DNA of 64,000 bases, taken from the NCBI RefSeq assembly GCF_012489685.1, contig NC_080046.1:22771038-22835037 (forward strand). The letters run 5' to 3'. Under the pieces are notes generated by a model. The model had not been told where the DNA came from. It saw only the letters and a program-made list of their open reading frames with translations, and ran no database searches. Below, one piece after another: positions 47,298 through 58,520 of this stretch (within the stretch, counting starts at the first letter, position 1; every line of letters starts with the position of its first letter). Source of the stretch: Lotus japonicus (Eukaryota > Streptophyta > Magnoliopsida > Fabales > Fabaceae). The position numbers and the translations under genes were made by a program.

Positions 47298-49562
47298 GGA
47301 AACTTATAGTTCCCTGACTTATCCTTTAGATAGTCAAATAAATAAACTGCTCATCGAGCAAAGAGTATAAAATACTCAGAAACTTATTAGCTTTCCTAAA
47401 TCTTGGATTCGGCGACACTTCTCATTTTCCAAAGCTAATATCCAAACCCTAAGCTTTCATCTGAGATTGTTGTCATTATTTAAAGGGTTCGGAGGTTGTT
47501 TAGTGTATTATGAATTTTCCTTGTAAAATAGTTTCCATTTAGTTTTATCTCTAATCTTATGAGTTTAAAAGATCCCATAATCCCAAGTAACTCCCAGAGA
47601 AGGTCTCGATCCACTAAAACAATAACAAGGCCCGAACCTCCGTTCGTCCCGTCAAACTTTCCCAAAATCTCATGATAAATTTGGCATAACTGCCCGTTAT
47701 CCTCTCTGACGTACAACAAATATATGTGTAATTTCATAATCAAAGTAACACAATCCAACAGTCATGGCAGATATATCAACACATCCTAGATTAACCATTT
47801 AGCACATAGCATGTAAATCAATATCAAAAGCAAATCCAGCGATAAATAATCATCATTGTCAGCCGAAGCCTCAGAAAACATTTCCCAGTCAATCACAATC
47901 AAGTGCATAAACAATAAATCAAGTCGAATTCATCGACACCTAAAGCATTATCTAGTATTCAGTGAGTAGCCCTCACCTGTAGCTCCTCCAGCGTGATCCT
48001 GCAGCGTTCCTTCACAATCTCCTCCTTCCGCTCCTTGGAATTCCTCAAACGAACCTTAGAGCGAAACCACAGAATTCAATCACAATCAGTCAGAAACTCA
48101 GCAAACAATAATTACTAAGGTTACACAAAGCATCATAAATTCCGAAGTACGATAATCTAACGCGATAAGACAAGTTTTCGAAAAAGAGAAACCCCCCCCA
48201 ATTGAGGGTGCTCTCGGCCACACACACTAATTGTGTTCGCCGATTTTTCTTCGATCAAACTTGGTTCCTAGGTTATCATTAGTCGTAACTAAGGTAAATT
48301 AAAGCTCGGAAAAATTATCGGATCGAAAACTGACGCAGGGGTATTTTGGTTTGTGTTTTTAGCTCGGAATTTCAAAATTGGAATTTCGAAAAACAAATTA
48401 GATGGGGACGTCACCAACGACGTTTATGACAACTAATCCTACTGGCGCTAAGCTCAGTCGAGAGTTTTAAGTCTAAAGGGCGAAGCTTTGGTCAAAAAAT
48501 GGGTTTTTGAGCAGAATTGAAACTCGGCGGCAATTCGGCGAGATTCAGCGAAATGTAATCCGCTAAACATGCTCTTGGGCATGCAGGGAATAAGTTTAGA
48601 CAGAGGAATCAAGTTATTTGGACAGTTTTACAAAAAGCTCAAAACTTTGAGCACAGAAAGACATAGAGAAAAACGACAAAATTGACGATCAGAAGTAAGG
48701 AATAGCATCTATACCTCGAGGTCTTCGAGTAGCAACTGTCGGTGCAGCGATCAGGCAAGAAACGGCGAAAATCTCTCCCTCCCCTTCTCCTCTCAAGCTC
48801 GCGAGTTTGGTGTTAATGGTTGTGGAGGATTTTGATTTTTTTCAAGCTATTTATAGTTGATGGAAAATGCGGAAAAATGAAAATTTCGCGATTCCGATTT
48901 TTCCTGTGCCTTCCTCTGTGAATTCTAAGATAGGTTCTGGCGACAGAATTCCAATACTCAAAATAGTTTTCTTGGAATTAAGACAAACGATCCAAAGTCG
49001 GTGTAAATTTATTTTACCCGAAAAACTAGTTTTTGCAGTTGATGTCGGATGAGAAAACTTCTTTCTGAAGAAAGATTTGAAAACTCGAAAGAAATAGGTG
49101 TATGCGTGTGGAATCTTCGTTTGAAGCTCCGAATAGAAAAAGTCTTCATCGACCGTTTATTTTAAGTTTCTTGAGTTATCAGGGATTTAGTTTCGGCAAA
49201 CCTCCGAGAACTAGAATCGGACGTTCGTACATTCCAGGGTTTCGTATCGAAACGCTTGTCATGGAAAGGATTAAGATAAGTTCTAGCATTTCTCTGAAGA
49301 TTTTTGGAATTAGTTTCTATCGTATCTTTGAGTGCAAATTAGTCGTTTACTAACGCTCTTGTCCTAGGTATAAGCGAATACTACTTGCGCTATAACTTAT
49401 TTCGACCTTAATACTATCCTTAGCCTTTTCCTGAACTTTCTCCTTCATAAATTCATTCCATTCGATAAACACTTGTTCAGGTTTTCCTTCACAATACATC
49501 GAACCTAATCGTGAATAGGAATTTCATTTATTTATTCTAAGCTTAAAAACTCGGGTCTCACA

Positions 49563-51175
49563 TTCTGCAACCCCATAACTAGAGACAAAGTACTGAGAAT
49601 TTCCTCACCAACTCGTTTGACTTCATTGGAATGTGCCTCTATTATCTCCTTGCAATAATATTTAGCAGATTAAAACCACAAAGAGATCACAAGTGTATGA
49701 TCTTGTTTAACTACGAACCAAAGAGCAAGCTTATCTAGTGCTTTTTTTAAGAGATAAATTTTAAGTAAGTGCTCTTTGATTTGCATTCATACGGGCTCTA
49801 TATAGTTTTAAATTGTCACGAACACCAACTTGAATCCAATTGGTGTTTTTGGCCAAAATTAAAGTTTTCTATACCGGGTGGGATTGGTAACTAAAATCAG
49901 TGCATTTGACCAGTCAAGTATTTGATCCTCAGAAACTACATAAGCATGCCCATAACCTTGTATGTCATTTGAGGCCATTGCATACTTTTCCTTCTCTTCT
50001 ATTGGAATATCAAAAAACTCAGTTGTTGCACCCTTCATTCTCTGCACATGTTCTTTTTGCACACCATGATTTACTATCTGCAAAGTTGATTGTATTAGAA
50101 TTTGGCCGAGATGTGAGATTTAACACCTCACACGCAAGAGGACTTAACATATGGAACTTGAAGCTGATCATTGGAATGCTCATATCTCATTGTGCGATAT
50201 CTACTAGACGGATCTAAAAATGCCCTAATCCTTATCATGGGATGTTTTCACACGGTTAAGTCAACAAATGTCCCAATAATGAGTCTAGATACGTTAGGGA
50301 TACTCATTATCGATAAAAACCTGAATCAAATAAAAAATCAAACAGATTGAAAACTGAAAATTTTCTTTTATTTGATTTCAGATTTGATTTTCAAAACCGA
50401 ACCAATCCTATCCAAATCGAATATTTACAAATATAAGTAATATTTTTATATACATATCTTATCATTCATACTTACATAATTACATCCTTATATATGTATA
50501 TTATTTAATAGCACGTACTTATTTATGAAATTGTATTTGGGTAAATAGAGTTTTAATAAATTATTTAAATAAGTATTCATCAAAGTGAACACCTACAATA
50601 ATAATATTAAAAAGTATTGGCTATTTATGAAGGTTATATTAATGCTGTAAATTTTTTTTAAATTATGCTGTAAATTATTTATGCTTGTATTGGTTATAGT
50701 TGTATATTGTTTAAGATTTATAAACTACAATCTAAAAAAACATCAAAGCGAAAAATCCAATCCAGTACAAATCGTTATTGATTGGTTTGAATCGAATTTG
50801 AAATTATTAACACATCCATCGAATAATGAAACAATAAAACAGAAACTGATGGAATTGAATCAGATAAATTTTACCTTATAAAGGGATCCAATTAAATTGA
50901 CGAACACATCTACTACATAGCTAGAGTCTCTTACCTTCATAGGTGAGATTGCCCAATCGTTCTTAAATTTTTCATTAGCAGAACTTTAGGCAATTTGGTC
51001 TTAACGGATTGCGATCTCAAACAGTGCTTGGTGAAAATTAACTACAACTAATTAAACTCACAATTCTTTGGTGATAGATTATATACCTGAAAGAAACCCA
51101 CTCCTTGCATGCTATATCCAGTTTTGATAACTCATCTGTGTCCCCATTTGAGAGCAGTGTTAAATCAATGATAGG
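49563..51175 (-). pseudogene. Dioxygenase copy 2, right part (rest of exon 3, exon 2, part of exon 1)
   Basis: Exon 3 resumes at 49568 to about 49649, where the acceptor region seems to have one G fewer than copy 1. Exon 2 is 50077-49830, the same 248 nt as copy 1, with TAA replacing Gln in the LQFWPK equivalent. Exon 1 is present from 51175 to 51087, with one base lost near its end (EWGSFQ region). It is cut at 51175 by a second gypsy LTR, so the start codon lies outside the window. The lesions differ from those of copy 1. Confidence 0.85.
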
Positions 51176-51894
51176 TGTAACACCCCGATTTCGGTGGCGT
51201 CACTTTAGTAACCGAAAGTAAACTTAATGCGGAAAAACGTGAATATATTTTTTTTGATAATAACTAAGACAAGACTGAAATAGATAAAACCCAAAAGCGA
51301 AAAACAACAGAACTAATGTACAATATATAATACAGTCCCCGCTGTAAGTAACAACCTCGTCACGAGTAACCTCCAGTGACGGAAAGAAAAGTGTAGCGCC
51401 CGAAGGCAATATGTACAAACTGAAAGTAAAGGTGAAGTGTCCGCAACACCATCCCTCAAACTGAGAATGAGCTGGCCCATCGGCCTGAAACAAGACCTCC
51501 TATGTCCAACCAACTCTCTGTGATTCCCGTAAAGAAACCACACAAAAAGCTATAGGTGAGAAACTACCCTGTCCCAAAAAGAAACAAATGATGTTCAGAG
51601 CTAAGACTCTACTCCTACACTAATCCCATCTTGAGGAGCTCACACCAGCACTAAAACCTACATGCTAGCATGATCGTCGTCCGAATTTGAAATCCAGAAC
51701 GACCTAGTCTATGTACACCATCCGTCCTCCTCTCGCTACCGCGATGCACTCCTGTTCCAGCATCCCAACCCTAGTTCCCCCCGAAGGGTGAACCATCATG
51801 AGCTAGCCCGCCAAAGACATCTGACAATGGGCGTTTGTCCGCCAAAGCACACACAGAAGACGCGAGGGTCAACTTCAAAGAATTATATAAATAG
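51176..51894 (-). mobile_element. Second gypsy LTR, partial, inserted in dioxygenase exon 1
   Basis: It begins TGTAACACCCCGATTTCGG as in the element at 31983 but is clearly more diverged and has small deletions. It is interrupted after 51894 by the copia element, and only TAC of its continuation is visible at 63975-63977 before the gap. Confidence 0.85.
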
Positions 51895-53102
51895 TGTAAG
51901 ATCAAGTTTTGATCTAGTAGTACAACTCTATGTTTTGATGATTACAAGTTAACCTTTTGATATGAACAATTGTGGTACTCTAACGTGTTTTTCTGAGTGT
52001 GCTATTTAAAGGCTCTGACCTCAACTCAATCTCACACAAATCAGAAGCACTGTGTATAAAGGGTAACCCAAGCAACGCTTTCGCATTCACCATGTTCAGT
52101 ATGAACAGTGGAAAAGCTTCAGAAGTTCTGAAGCTATACAAACTCTGATGTGGACTCAGTCGCTAGAAGCTCTGAAGATCCAGAAGTTCTGATAACCAAG
52201 AAACACTGAAGGTTCAGATGTTCTGATGGTGTAGAAGACTCTGAAGATCCAGAAGCTGAATAGTGGAAACTCTGAAGTCCAGAAGCAAGAAACTCTGAAG
52301 GCCATGTTCTTCCCTCTGAGTTCAGAATCAGAAGATACAATGGTCAGAGGATCTGTGCTTTCCCTCTGACTCTGATCAACCGGCTTCACAAGTTCCAATA
52401 TGAAGTATTCCCCTGATCAGAAGTCTCCTAGGTTAAAAGGTCAAGTCGCTATCCAAGTACAAAAGCAAGTGTACCTTCCTGACGACCTACCTAACGTTCT
52501 CAGCCACAGCAGAAGCTGGATTTTCCAGAACTGCCCTCCAACGGTAGCATTTCCCATGCAACGCTCAACCCTAATCCTTGGAGTATATATAGAGGCTGAA
52601 GATTGAAAGAAGCGGAGTAGAAGTAACACATACGCGCAAGACATATTCAAAATATTCTAAGCTTTCTTTCATCTGAAATTCATTGAGTTTACTATTAGCT
52701 TTTTAGAAGCAAATCTCTTGTAAACATTTCTTTGATAAACAGTTTGTTTAGTTCCTTTAGGAGATCAAGGTTGATCGGATCCTATAGAAGACTAAGAGAG
52801 TGAATCTTAGTGTGAGCTAAGTCAGTGTAATTGTTAGTCACTTGTAGGTTTCAAGTGCAGTTGTAACTCTTACCTGATTAGTGGATTGCCTTCATTCTAA
52901 GAAGGAAGAAATCACCTTAACGGGTGGACTGGAGTAGCTTGAGTGATTTATCAAGTGAACCAGGATAAAATCCTTGTGTGCTTCTCTATCTCTTATCATT
53001 AGCACTTAAGTTCTCGAAAGATTTGTCAAAATCTTTAAGGTGGAAGTTTTGTACTGAAAACGTTATTCAAACCCCCCCTTTCTACCGTTTTTCATACCTT
53101 CA
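51895..53102 (+). repeat. 5' LTR of the copia element
   Basis: It runs from TGTAAGATCAAG to CATACCTTCA. Its TATA box TATATATA is at 52584-52591. The U3 part holds many GAAG and TCTGAAG short repeats. Confidence 0.95.
52584..52591 (+). promoter_or_regulatory. TATA box of the copia 5' LTR
   Basis: GGAGTATATATAGAGG follows a cluster of CT-rich and CCAAC-type motifs. The same box lies in the 3' LTR at 63454-63461. Confidence 0.75.
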
Positions 53103-53104
53103 AT

Positions 53105-53116
53105 TGGTATCAGAGC
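53105..53116 (+). other. Primer-binding site of the copia element
   Basis: TGGTATCAGAGC is a perfect complement of the 3' end of initiator tRNA-Met, two bases after the LTR. Confidence 0.95.
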
Positions 53117-53174
53117 GCAAGTTCTGATTACCACACCTAACAGTGTTCAGTGATCCGGGCCGGTGTGAAAAACA

Positions 53175-55085
53175 ATGGCTGCCACCACCAGTGAAACTCA
53201 AAGAGATGGTTACAATGCAAAGCCTCCTATGTTCGACGGTCAAAGGTTCGAATATTGGAAAGATAGACTGGAAAGTTTCTTTTTGGGTTTCGATGCAGAT
53301 CTCTGGGATATTATTGTGGATGGCTACGAGCGTCCAGTTGATGCAGATGGCAAGAAGATCCCAAGGTCAGAGATGACTGCAGATCAAAAGAAGCTGTACT
53401 CACAACATCACAAAGCAAGAGCAATTCTTCTAAGTGCTATTTCCTATGAAGAGTACCAGAAGATTACAGATCGTGAGTTTGCTAAAGGCATTTTTGAATC
53501 TCTGAAGATGTCTCATGAAGGAAACAAGAAAGTCAAAGAATCAAAGGCATTGTCTTTGATCCAAAAGTATGAATCCTTCATCATGGAGCCAAATGAATCC
53601 ATTGAAGAAATGTTCTCCAGATTTCAATTGCTTGTAGCTGGCATACGACCTCTCAACAAGAGCTACACAACAAAAGATCATGTCATAAGGGTCATCAGGT
53701 GTCTTCCTGAAAGTTGGATGCCTTTGGTGACTTCAATAGAGCTCACGAGAGACGTTGAGAATATGAGTTTAGAAGAACTCATCAGCATTTTGAAATGCCA
53801 TGAGCTGAAGCGCTCAGAGATGCAAGATCTGAGGAAAAAGTCCATAGCCTTGAAATCCAAATCTGAAAAGGCTAAGGTTGAGAAGTCAAAGGCTCTTCAA
53901 GCTGAAGAAGAAGAATCTGAAGAAGCATCAGAAGATTCTGATGAAGATGAGCTGACTCTCATCTCCAAGAGACTCAACCGCATCTGGAAGCACAGGCAGA
54001 GCAAGTTCAAAGGCTCTGGAAAGGCAAAAGGAAAGTATGAGTCCTCAGGCCAGAAGAAGTCTTCAATCAAGGAAGTCACATGTTTTGAGTGCAAAGAATC
54101 TGGGCACTACAAAAGTGATTGTCCAAAGTTGAAGAAAGACAAGAAGCCAAAGAAGCACTTCAAGACCAAGAAGAGTCTGATGGTGACATTCGATGAATCA
54201 GAGTCAGAGGATGTTGACTCTGATGGTGAAGTCCAAGGACTCATGGCCATTGTCAAAGACAAAGGAGCAGAGTCAAAGGAAGCTGTTGACTCTGACTCAA
54301 AATCAGAAGGAGATCCTAACTCAGACGATGAAAATGAGGTATTTGCTTCTTTCTCTACCTCTGAACTGAAACATGCTTTGTCTGATATCATGGATAAGTA
54401 TAACTCTTTATTGTCTAAGCATAAAAAGTTGAAAAAGAACTTATCTGCTGTCTCCAAGACTCCTTCTGAACATGAGAAAATTATTTCTGATTTGAAAAAT
54501 GAAAATCATGCTTTGGTAAATTCTAACTCTGTGCTTAAGAACCAGATTGCTAAGTTAGAAGAAATTGTTGCCTGTGATGCCTCTGATTGTAGAAATGAAT
54601 CTAAGTATGAAAAGTCTTTTCAAAGATTCCTAGCTAAAAGCGTGGATAGAAGCTTAATGGCTTCAATGATCTATGGCGTAAGCAGAAATGGAATGCATGG
54701 CATTGGCTATTCTAAACCAATTAGAAATGAGCCTTCTGTGTCTAAAACTAAATCCTTGTATGAATGCTTTGTTCCCTCTGGTACCATATTGCCTGATCCT
54801 GTACCTGCTAAAGTTGCTAAACATCCTCTTAAAAAGGGATCTTTCTCTATGACTAAATATCATGCAAATATTCCTTTAAAATATTATGTTGAGACACCCA
54901 AGGTGATCAGAACCTCTGGGGTAACTAACAAAAGAGGACCCAGAAAGTGGGTACCTAAGGACAAGATTATCTATGTTGCAGATATCCTTGATAGCTCCAC
55001 TGAAACACCAATCATGGTATCTGGACAGTGGATGCTCGCGTCACATGATGGGAGAAAAGCGTATGTTCCGAGAGCTGAAACTTAA
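53175..55085 (+). CDS. Copia gag, 636 aa
   Basis: The start MAATTSETQ lies 58 nt after the primer-binding site. The UBN2-type gag core occupies about residues 20-230 ([26 protein letters not shown]). One CCHC zinc knuckle follows (C303, C306, H311, C316) for RNA binding. Next come a Lys-rich stretch, an acidic Ser-rich region and a coiled-coil-like segment (about 390-470). The C-terminal part includes [14 protein letters not shown], which in relatives precedes the protease. The frame ends at 55085, overlapping pol by 113 nt. It forms the particle shell; no lesion was seen. Confidence 0.93.
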   Translation: MAATTSETQRDGYNAKPPMFDGQRFEYWKDRLESFFLGFDADLWDIIVDGYERPVDADGKKIPRSEMTADQKKLYSQHHKARAILLSAISYEEYQKITDREFAKGIFESLKMSHEGNKKVKESKALSLIQKYESFIMEPNESIEEMFSRFQLLVAGIRPLNKSYTTKDHVIRVIRCLPESWMPLVTSIELTRDVENMSLEELISILKCHELKRSEMQDLRKKSIALKSKSEKAKVEKSKALQAEEEESEEASEDSDEDELTLISKRLNRIWKHRQSKFKGSGKAKGKYESSGQKKSSIKEVTCFECKESGHYKSDCPKLKKDKKPKKHFKTKKSLMVTFDESESEDVDSDGEVQGLMAIVKDKGAESKEAVDSDSKSEGDPNSDDENEVFASFSTSELKHALSDIMDKYNSLLSKHKKLKKNLSAVSKTPSEHEKIISDLKNENHALVNSNSVLKNQIAKLEEIVACDASDCRNESKYEKSFQRFLAKSVDRSLMASMIYGVSRNGMHGIGYSKPIRNEPSVSKTKSLYECFVPSGTILPDPVPAKVAKHPLKKGSFSMTKYHANIPLKYYVETPKVIRTSGVTNKRGPRKWVPKDKIIYVADILDSSTETPIMVSGQWMLASHDGRKAYVPRAET

Positions 55086-58077
55086 GCCTGGAGGCGAAGT
55101 TGGCTTCGGAGGAAATGAAAAGGGTAAAATTGTTGGTACTGGTACTATTTGTGTAGATAGTAGCCCATGCATTGATAATGTTTTATTGGAAGACGGCTTA
55201 ACACATAACTTATTGTCTATAAGTCAATTAGCTGACAAGGGTTATGATGTTATATTCAATCAAAAGTCCTGCCGGGCTGTAAGTCAGATCGATGGCTCTG
55301 TTCTATTTAACAGCAAGAGGAAGAACAACATCTATAAGATCAGATTATCTGAGTTGGAGGCTCAGAATGTGAAGTGCCTTCTGTCTGTTAATGAAGAGCA
55401 GTGGGTATGGCATAGACGGTTAGGGCATGCCAGTATGAGAAAGATTTCTCAGCTGAGCAAGCTAAACCTTGTCAGGGGCTTACCCAATCTGAAGTTCGCT
55501 TCAGACGCTCTTTGTGAAGCATGTCAGAAAGGCAAATTCACAAAAGTCCCTTTCAAGGCAAAGAATGTTGTCTCAACCTCAAGGCCGTTGGAACTTCTGC
55601 ATATCGACCTTTTTGGACCAGTGAAAACTGAGTCTATAGGTGGCAAGAGATATGGGATGGTTATCGTTGATGACTATAGCCGCTGGACATGGGTAAAGTT
55701 TCTAACCCGCAAGGATGAGTCTCATGCTGTGTTCTCTACCTTCATTGCTCAAGTGCAAAACGAGAAGGCTTGTAGGATTGTGCGTGTCAGAAGTGACCAT
55801 GGTGGAGAGTTTGAGAATGACAAGTTTGAGAGTCTGTTTGATTCCTATGGAATTGCACATGATTTCTCTTGTCCCAGAACTCCTCAACAAAATGGTGTTG
55901 TTGAGAGGAAGAACAGAACTCTTCAGGAGATGGCTAGAACCATGCTCCAAGAAACTGGCATGGCTAAGCATTTTTGGGCAGAGGCAGTAAATACAGCATG
56001 TTACATTCAGAACAGAATCTCTGTGAGACCAATTCTGAATAAGACTCCTTATGAATTGTGGAAGAACATAAAACCCAACATTTCTTATTTATATCCTTTT
56101 GGCTGTGTTTGTTATGTTCTCAATACTAAGGATAGATTGCATAAATTTGATGCTAAGTCTTCTAAGTGCCTATTACTTGGTTATTCTGATAGATCTAAAG
56201 GTTTTAGATTTTATAATACTGATGCTAAGACTATTGAAGAATCTATTCATGTTAGATTTGATGATAAGCTTGACTCTGACCAGTCAAAGCTAGTTGAAAA
56301 GTTTGCAGATTTAAGCATTAATGTTTCTGACAAAGGCAAAGCTCCAGAGGAAGTTGAGCCAGAGGAAGATGAACTAGAGGAAGAAGCTGGTCCCTCTAAC
56401 TCACAAACTCTGAAGAAGAGCAGAATCACTGCAGCTCACCCTAAGGAATTGATTCTAGGCAACAAAGACGAACCAGTCAGAACCAGATCTGCCTTCAGAC
56501 CCTCTGAAGAGACCTTGCTGAGTCTGAAAGGATTGGTGTCCTTAATTGAACCCAAGTCCATAGATGAAGCTCTTCAGGACAAGGATTGGATTCTGGCCAT
56601 GGAAGAAGAATTGAATCAATTTTCCAAGAACGATGTTTGGAGCTTAGTGAAGAAGCCTGAGAGTGTCCATGTTATTGGAACGAAATGGGTATTCAGAAAC
56701 AAGCTGAATGAGAAAGGAGATGTAGTCAGAAATAAGGCAAGGCTAGTTGCTCAAGGCTACAGCCAGCAGGAAGGAATAGACTACACTGAAACATTTGCTC
56801 CAGTAGCAAGACTGGAAGCAATCAGACTGTTGATCTCTTTCTCAGTAAATCACAACATAGTTCTACATCAGATGGACGTAAAGAGTGCCTTCCTAAATGG
56901 TTATATCTCAGAGGAAGTCTATGTTCATCAACCCCCAGGTTTTGAAGATGAAAAGAAACCAGACCATGTGTTCAAATTGAAGAAATCACTCTACGGTCTG
57001 AAGCAAGCTCCCAGAGCATGGTATGAGAGACTTAGCTCATTCCTTCTGGAGAATGAGTTTGTAAGGGGTAAAGTAGATACAACTCTTTTTTGCAAGACTT
57101 ATAAAGATGATATCTTAATCGTGCAAATTTATGTTGATGATATTATATTTGGTTCTGCTAATCAATCTCTATGCAAAGAATTTTCTAAGATGATGCAGGC
57201 TGAATTTGAGATGAGTATGATGGGAGAATTAAAGTACTTTCTGGGAATACAAGTTGATCAAACACCAGAAGGAACATATATCCATCAGAGCAAGTACACT
57301 AAAGAACTTCTGAAGAAGTTCAATATGCTGGAATCTACAGTGGCCAAGACTCCAATGCATCCAACATGCATTCTGGAGAAAGAAGATATAAGTGGTAAAG
57401 TATGTCAGAAGCTCTATCGTGGCATGATAGGTTCACTTCTATACTTAACTGCATCTAGGCCAGACATACTATTTAGTGTTCATTTATGTGCTCGATTCCA
57501 ATCAGATCCAAGGGAAACCCACTTAACTGCTGTTAAGAGGATCCTAAGGTATCTGAAAGGCACCACTAACCTTGGCTTGATGTATAAGAAAACATCAGAG
57601 TATAAGCTTTCAGGTTATTGTGATGCTGATTATGCTGGAGATAGAACAGAGAGAAAAAGTACTTCCGGAAATTGTCAATTTCTGGGAAGCAATCTAGTCT
57701 CATGGGCAAGCAAGAGGCAATCAACCATTGCACTATCAACTGCAGAGGCAGAATATATCTCAGCAGCAATATGCAGCACTCAGATGCTCTGGATGAAACA
57801 TCAGCTGGAGGATTATCAGATCCTTGAGAGCAATATCCCAATCTATTGTGATAACACTGCTGCAATCTCATTGAGTAAGAATCCTATCCTACATTCAAGG
57901 GCAAAGCACATTGAGGTAAAGTATCACTTTATTAGAGATTATGTACAGAAGGGCGTACTTCTTCTGAAGTTTGTTGATACTGACCATCAATGGGCAGATA
58001 TCTTTACAAAGCCCTTAGCAGAGGATAGATTTAATTTTATTCTGAAAAATCTAAACATGGACTTTTGTCCAGAGTGA
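54973..58077 (+). CDS. Copia pol: protease, integrase, reverse transcriptase, RNase H
   Basis: The frame is +1 relative to gag. From the first ATG (54973) it has 1034 codons. Protease: [11 protein letters not shown], with D18. GAG-pre-integrase finger: HRRLGHAS...CEACQKG. Integrase core: [19 protein letters not shown] and the glutamate in [10 protein letters not shown]. Reverse transcriptase: [31 protein letters not shown] and the catalytic YVDD at 720-723. RNase [17 protein letters not shown] and YCDNTAAI. All key residues are present and there is no stop, so it may be active. How ribosomes reach this frame is not shown. The crossing must occur between about 54973 and 55017. Confidence 0.95.
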   Translation: MLQISLIAPLKHQSWYLDSGCSRHMMGEKRMFRELKLKPGGEVGFGGNEKGKIVGTGTICVDSSPCIDNVLLEDGLTHNLLSISQLADKGYDVIFNQKSCRAVSQIDGSVLFNSKRKNNIYKIRLSELEAQNVKCLLSVNEEQWVWHRRLGHASMRKISQLSKLNLVRGLPNLKFASDALCEACQKGKFTKVPFKAKNVVSTSRPLELLHIDLFGPVKTESIGGKRYGMVIVDDYSRWTWVKFLTRKDESHAVFSTFIAQVQNEKACRIVRVRSDHGGEFENDKFESLFDSYGIAHDFSCPRTPQQNGVVERKNRTLQEMARTMLQETGMAKHFWAEAVNTACYIQNRISVRPILNKTPYELWKNIKPNISYLYPFGCVCYVLNTKDRLHKFDAKSSKCLLLGYSDRSKGFRFYNTDAKTIEESIHVRFDDKLDSDQSKLVEKFADLSINVSDKGKAPEEVEPEEDELEEEAGPSNSQTLKKSRITAAHPKELILGNKDEPVRTRSAFRPSEETLLSLKGLVSLIEPKSIDEALQDKDWILAMEEELNQFSKNDVWSLVKKPESVHVIGTKWVFRNKLNEKGDVVRNKARLVAQGYSQQEGIDYTETFAPVARLEAIRLLISFSVNHNIVLHQMDVKSAFLNGYISEEVYVHQPPGFEDEKKPDHVFKLKKSLYGLKQAPRAWYERLSSFLLENEFVRGKVDTTLFCKTYKDDILIVQIYVDDIIFGSANQSLCKEFSKMMQAEFEMSMMGELKYFLGIQVDQTPEGTYIHQSKYTKELLKKFNMLESTVAKTPMHPTCILEKEDISGKVCQKLYRGMIGSLLYLTASRPDILFSVHLCARFQSDPRETHLTAVKRILRYLKGTTNLGLMYKKTSEYKLSGYCDADYAGDRTERKSTSGNCQFLGSNLVSWASKRQSTIALSTAEAEYISAAICSTQMLWMKHQLEDYQILESNIPIYCDNTAAISLSKNPILHSRAKHIEVKYHFIRDYVQKGVLLLKFVDTDHQWADIFTKPLAEDRFNFILKNLNMDFCPE

Positions 58078-58520
58078 AGATGGATCAGAACCTCTGACTA
58101 TGATACTTCTTGATCAGAAGATGTCTAGTCCAGAAGGTAACTCAATCAGAGTGTGTGTGCCCACTGGTACTGACTCTGAAGCTGAGACAACAACACGTGT
58201 GTCAGAATTTCTGATGCATAGTTCCTTGTGCCCGTGTGACAGTCTGTTATGATTGCGTGCAGATATGCTTATCTCCTGTGTGTGATTTGTGTATTTTACT
58301 GTTACTATCTATCTTTAATTTTCAGCCGTTGATCTTAAAGTGCTTTTTGAATCAACAACGGTTATTTGATAAAACCCACTATACACACACGTTCTCTTTC
58401 ACTTCCGGTTTTCACTCTCGCTCTCTCTGCTTTTCAAAACCGCTTGTTCTCGATTTCTCTCTCGATCTCTCTTCATCTTTCAACCTTCATCTTCTACCTC
58501 AAACCTTCAACCACTTCAAA

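Larger units (their letters stand above)
31983..49562 (-). mobile_element. Ty3/gypsy chromovirus (Tekay-like) with LTRs of about 4 kb, host of nested insertions
   Basis: The LTRs 31983-36580 and 41227-49562 flank a minus-strand gag-pol with a chromodomain-like tail. The element sits in exon 3 of dioxygenase copy 2 with a perfect TSD TTCTG (31978-31982 and 49563-49567). With a nested MITE and a 48-bp duplication removed from one LTR, and a solo LTR from the other, both are about 4.0 kb and differ at few positions. Very long LTRs and the C-terminal domain favour the Tekay clade; this clade call is inference. Confidence 0.92.
41227..49562 (-). repeat. 5' LTR of the gypsy element, interrupted by a solo LTR
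   Basis: The parts 41227-42960 and 47298-49562 align in order with the other LTR. Differences are scattered single bases and short homopolymer changes. The 4337-bp insertion between them is flanked by GGAAA. Confidence 0.92.

Noticed and set aside
58236..58520. 95-codon N-terminal extension of the third ORF as certain coding sequence
   Set aside because: Composition is like a leader (Ser/Leu/Phe-rich, pyrimidine-rich DNA). MVRQ at 58521 is the better start.
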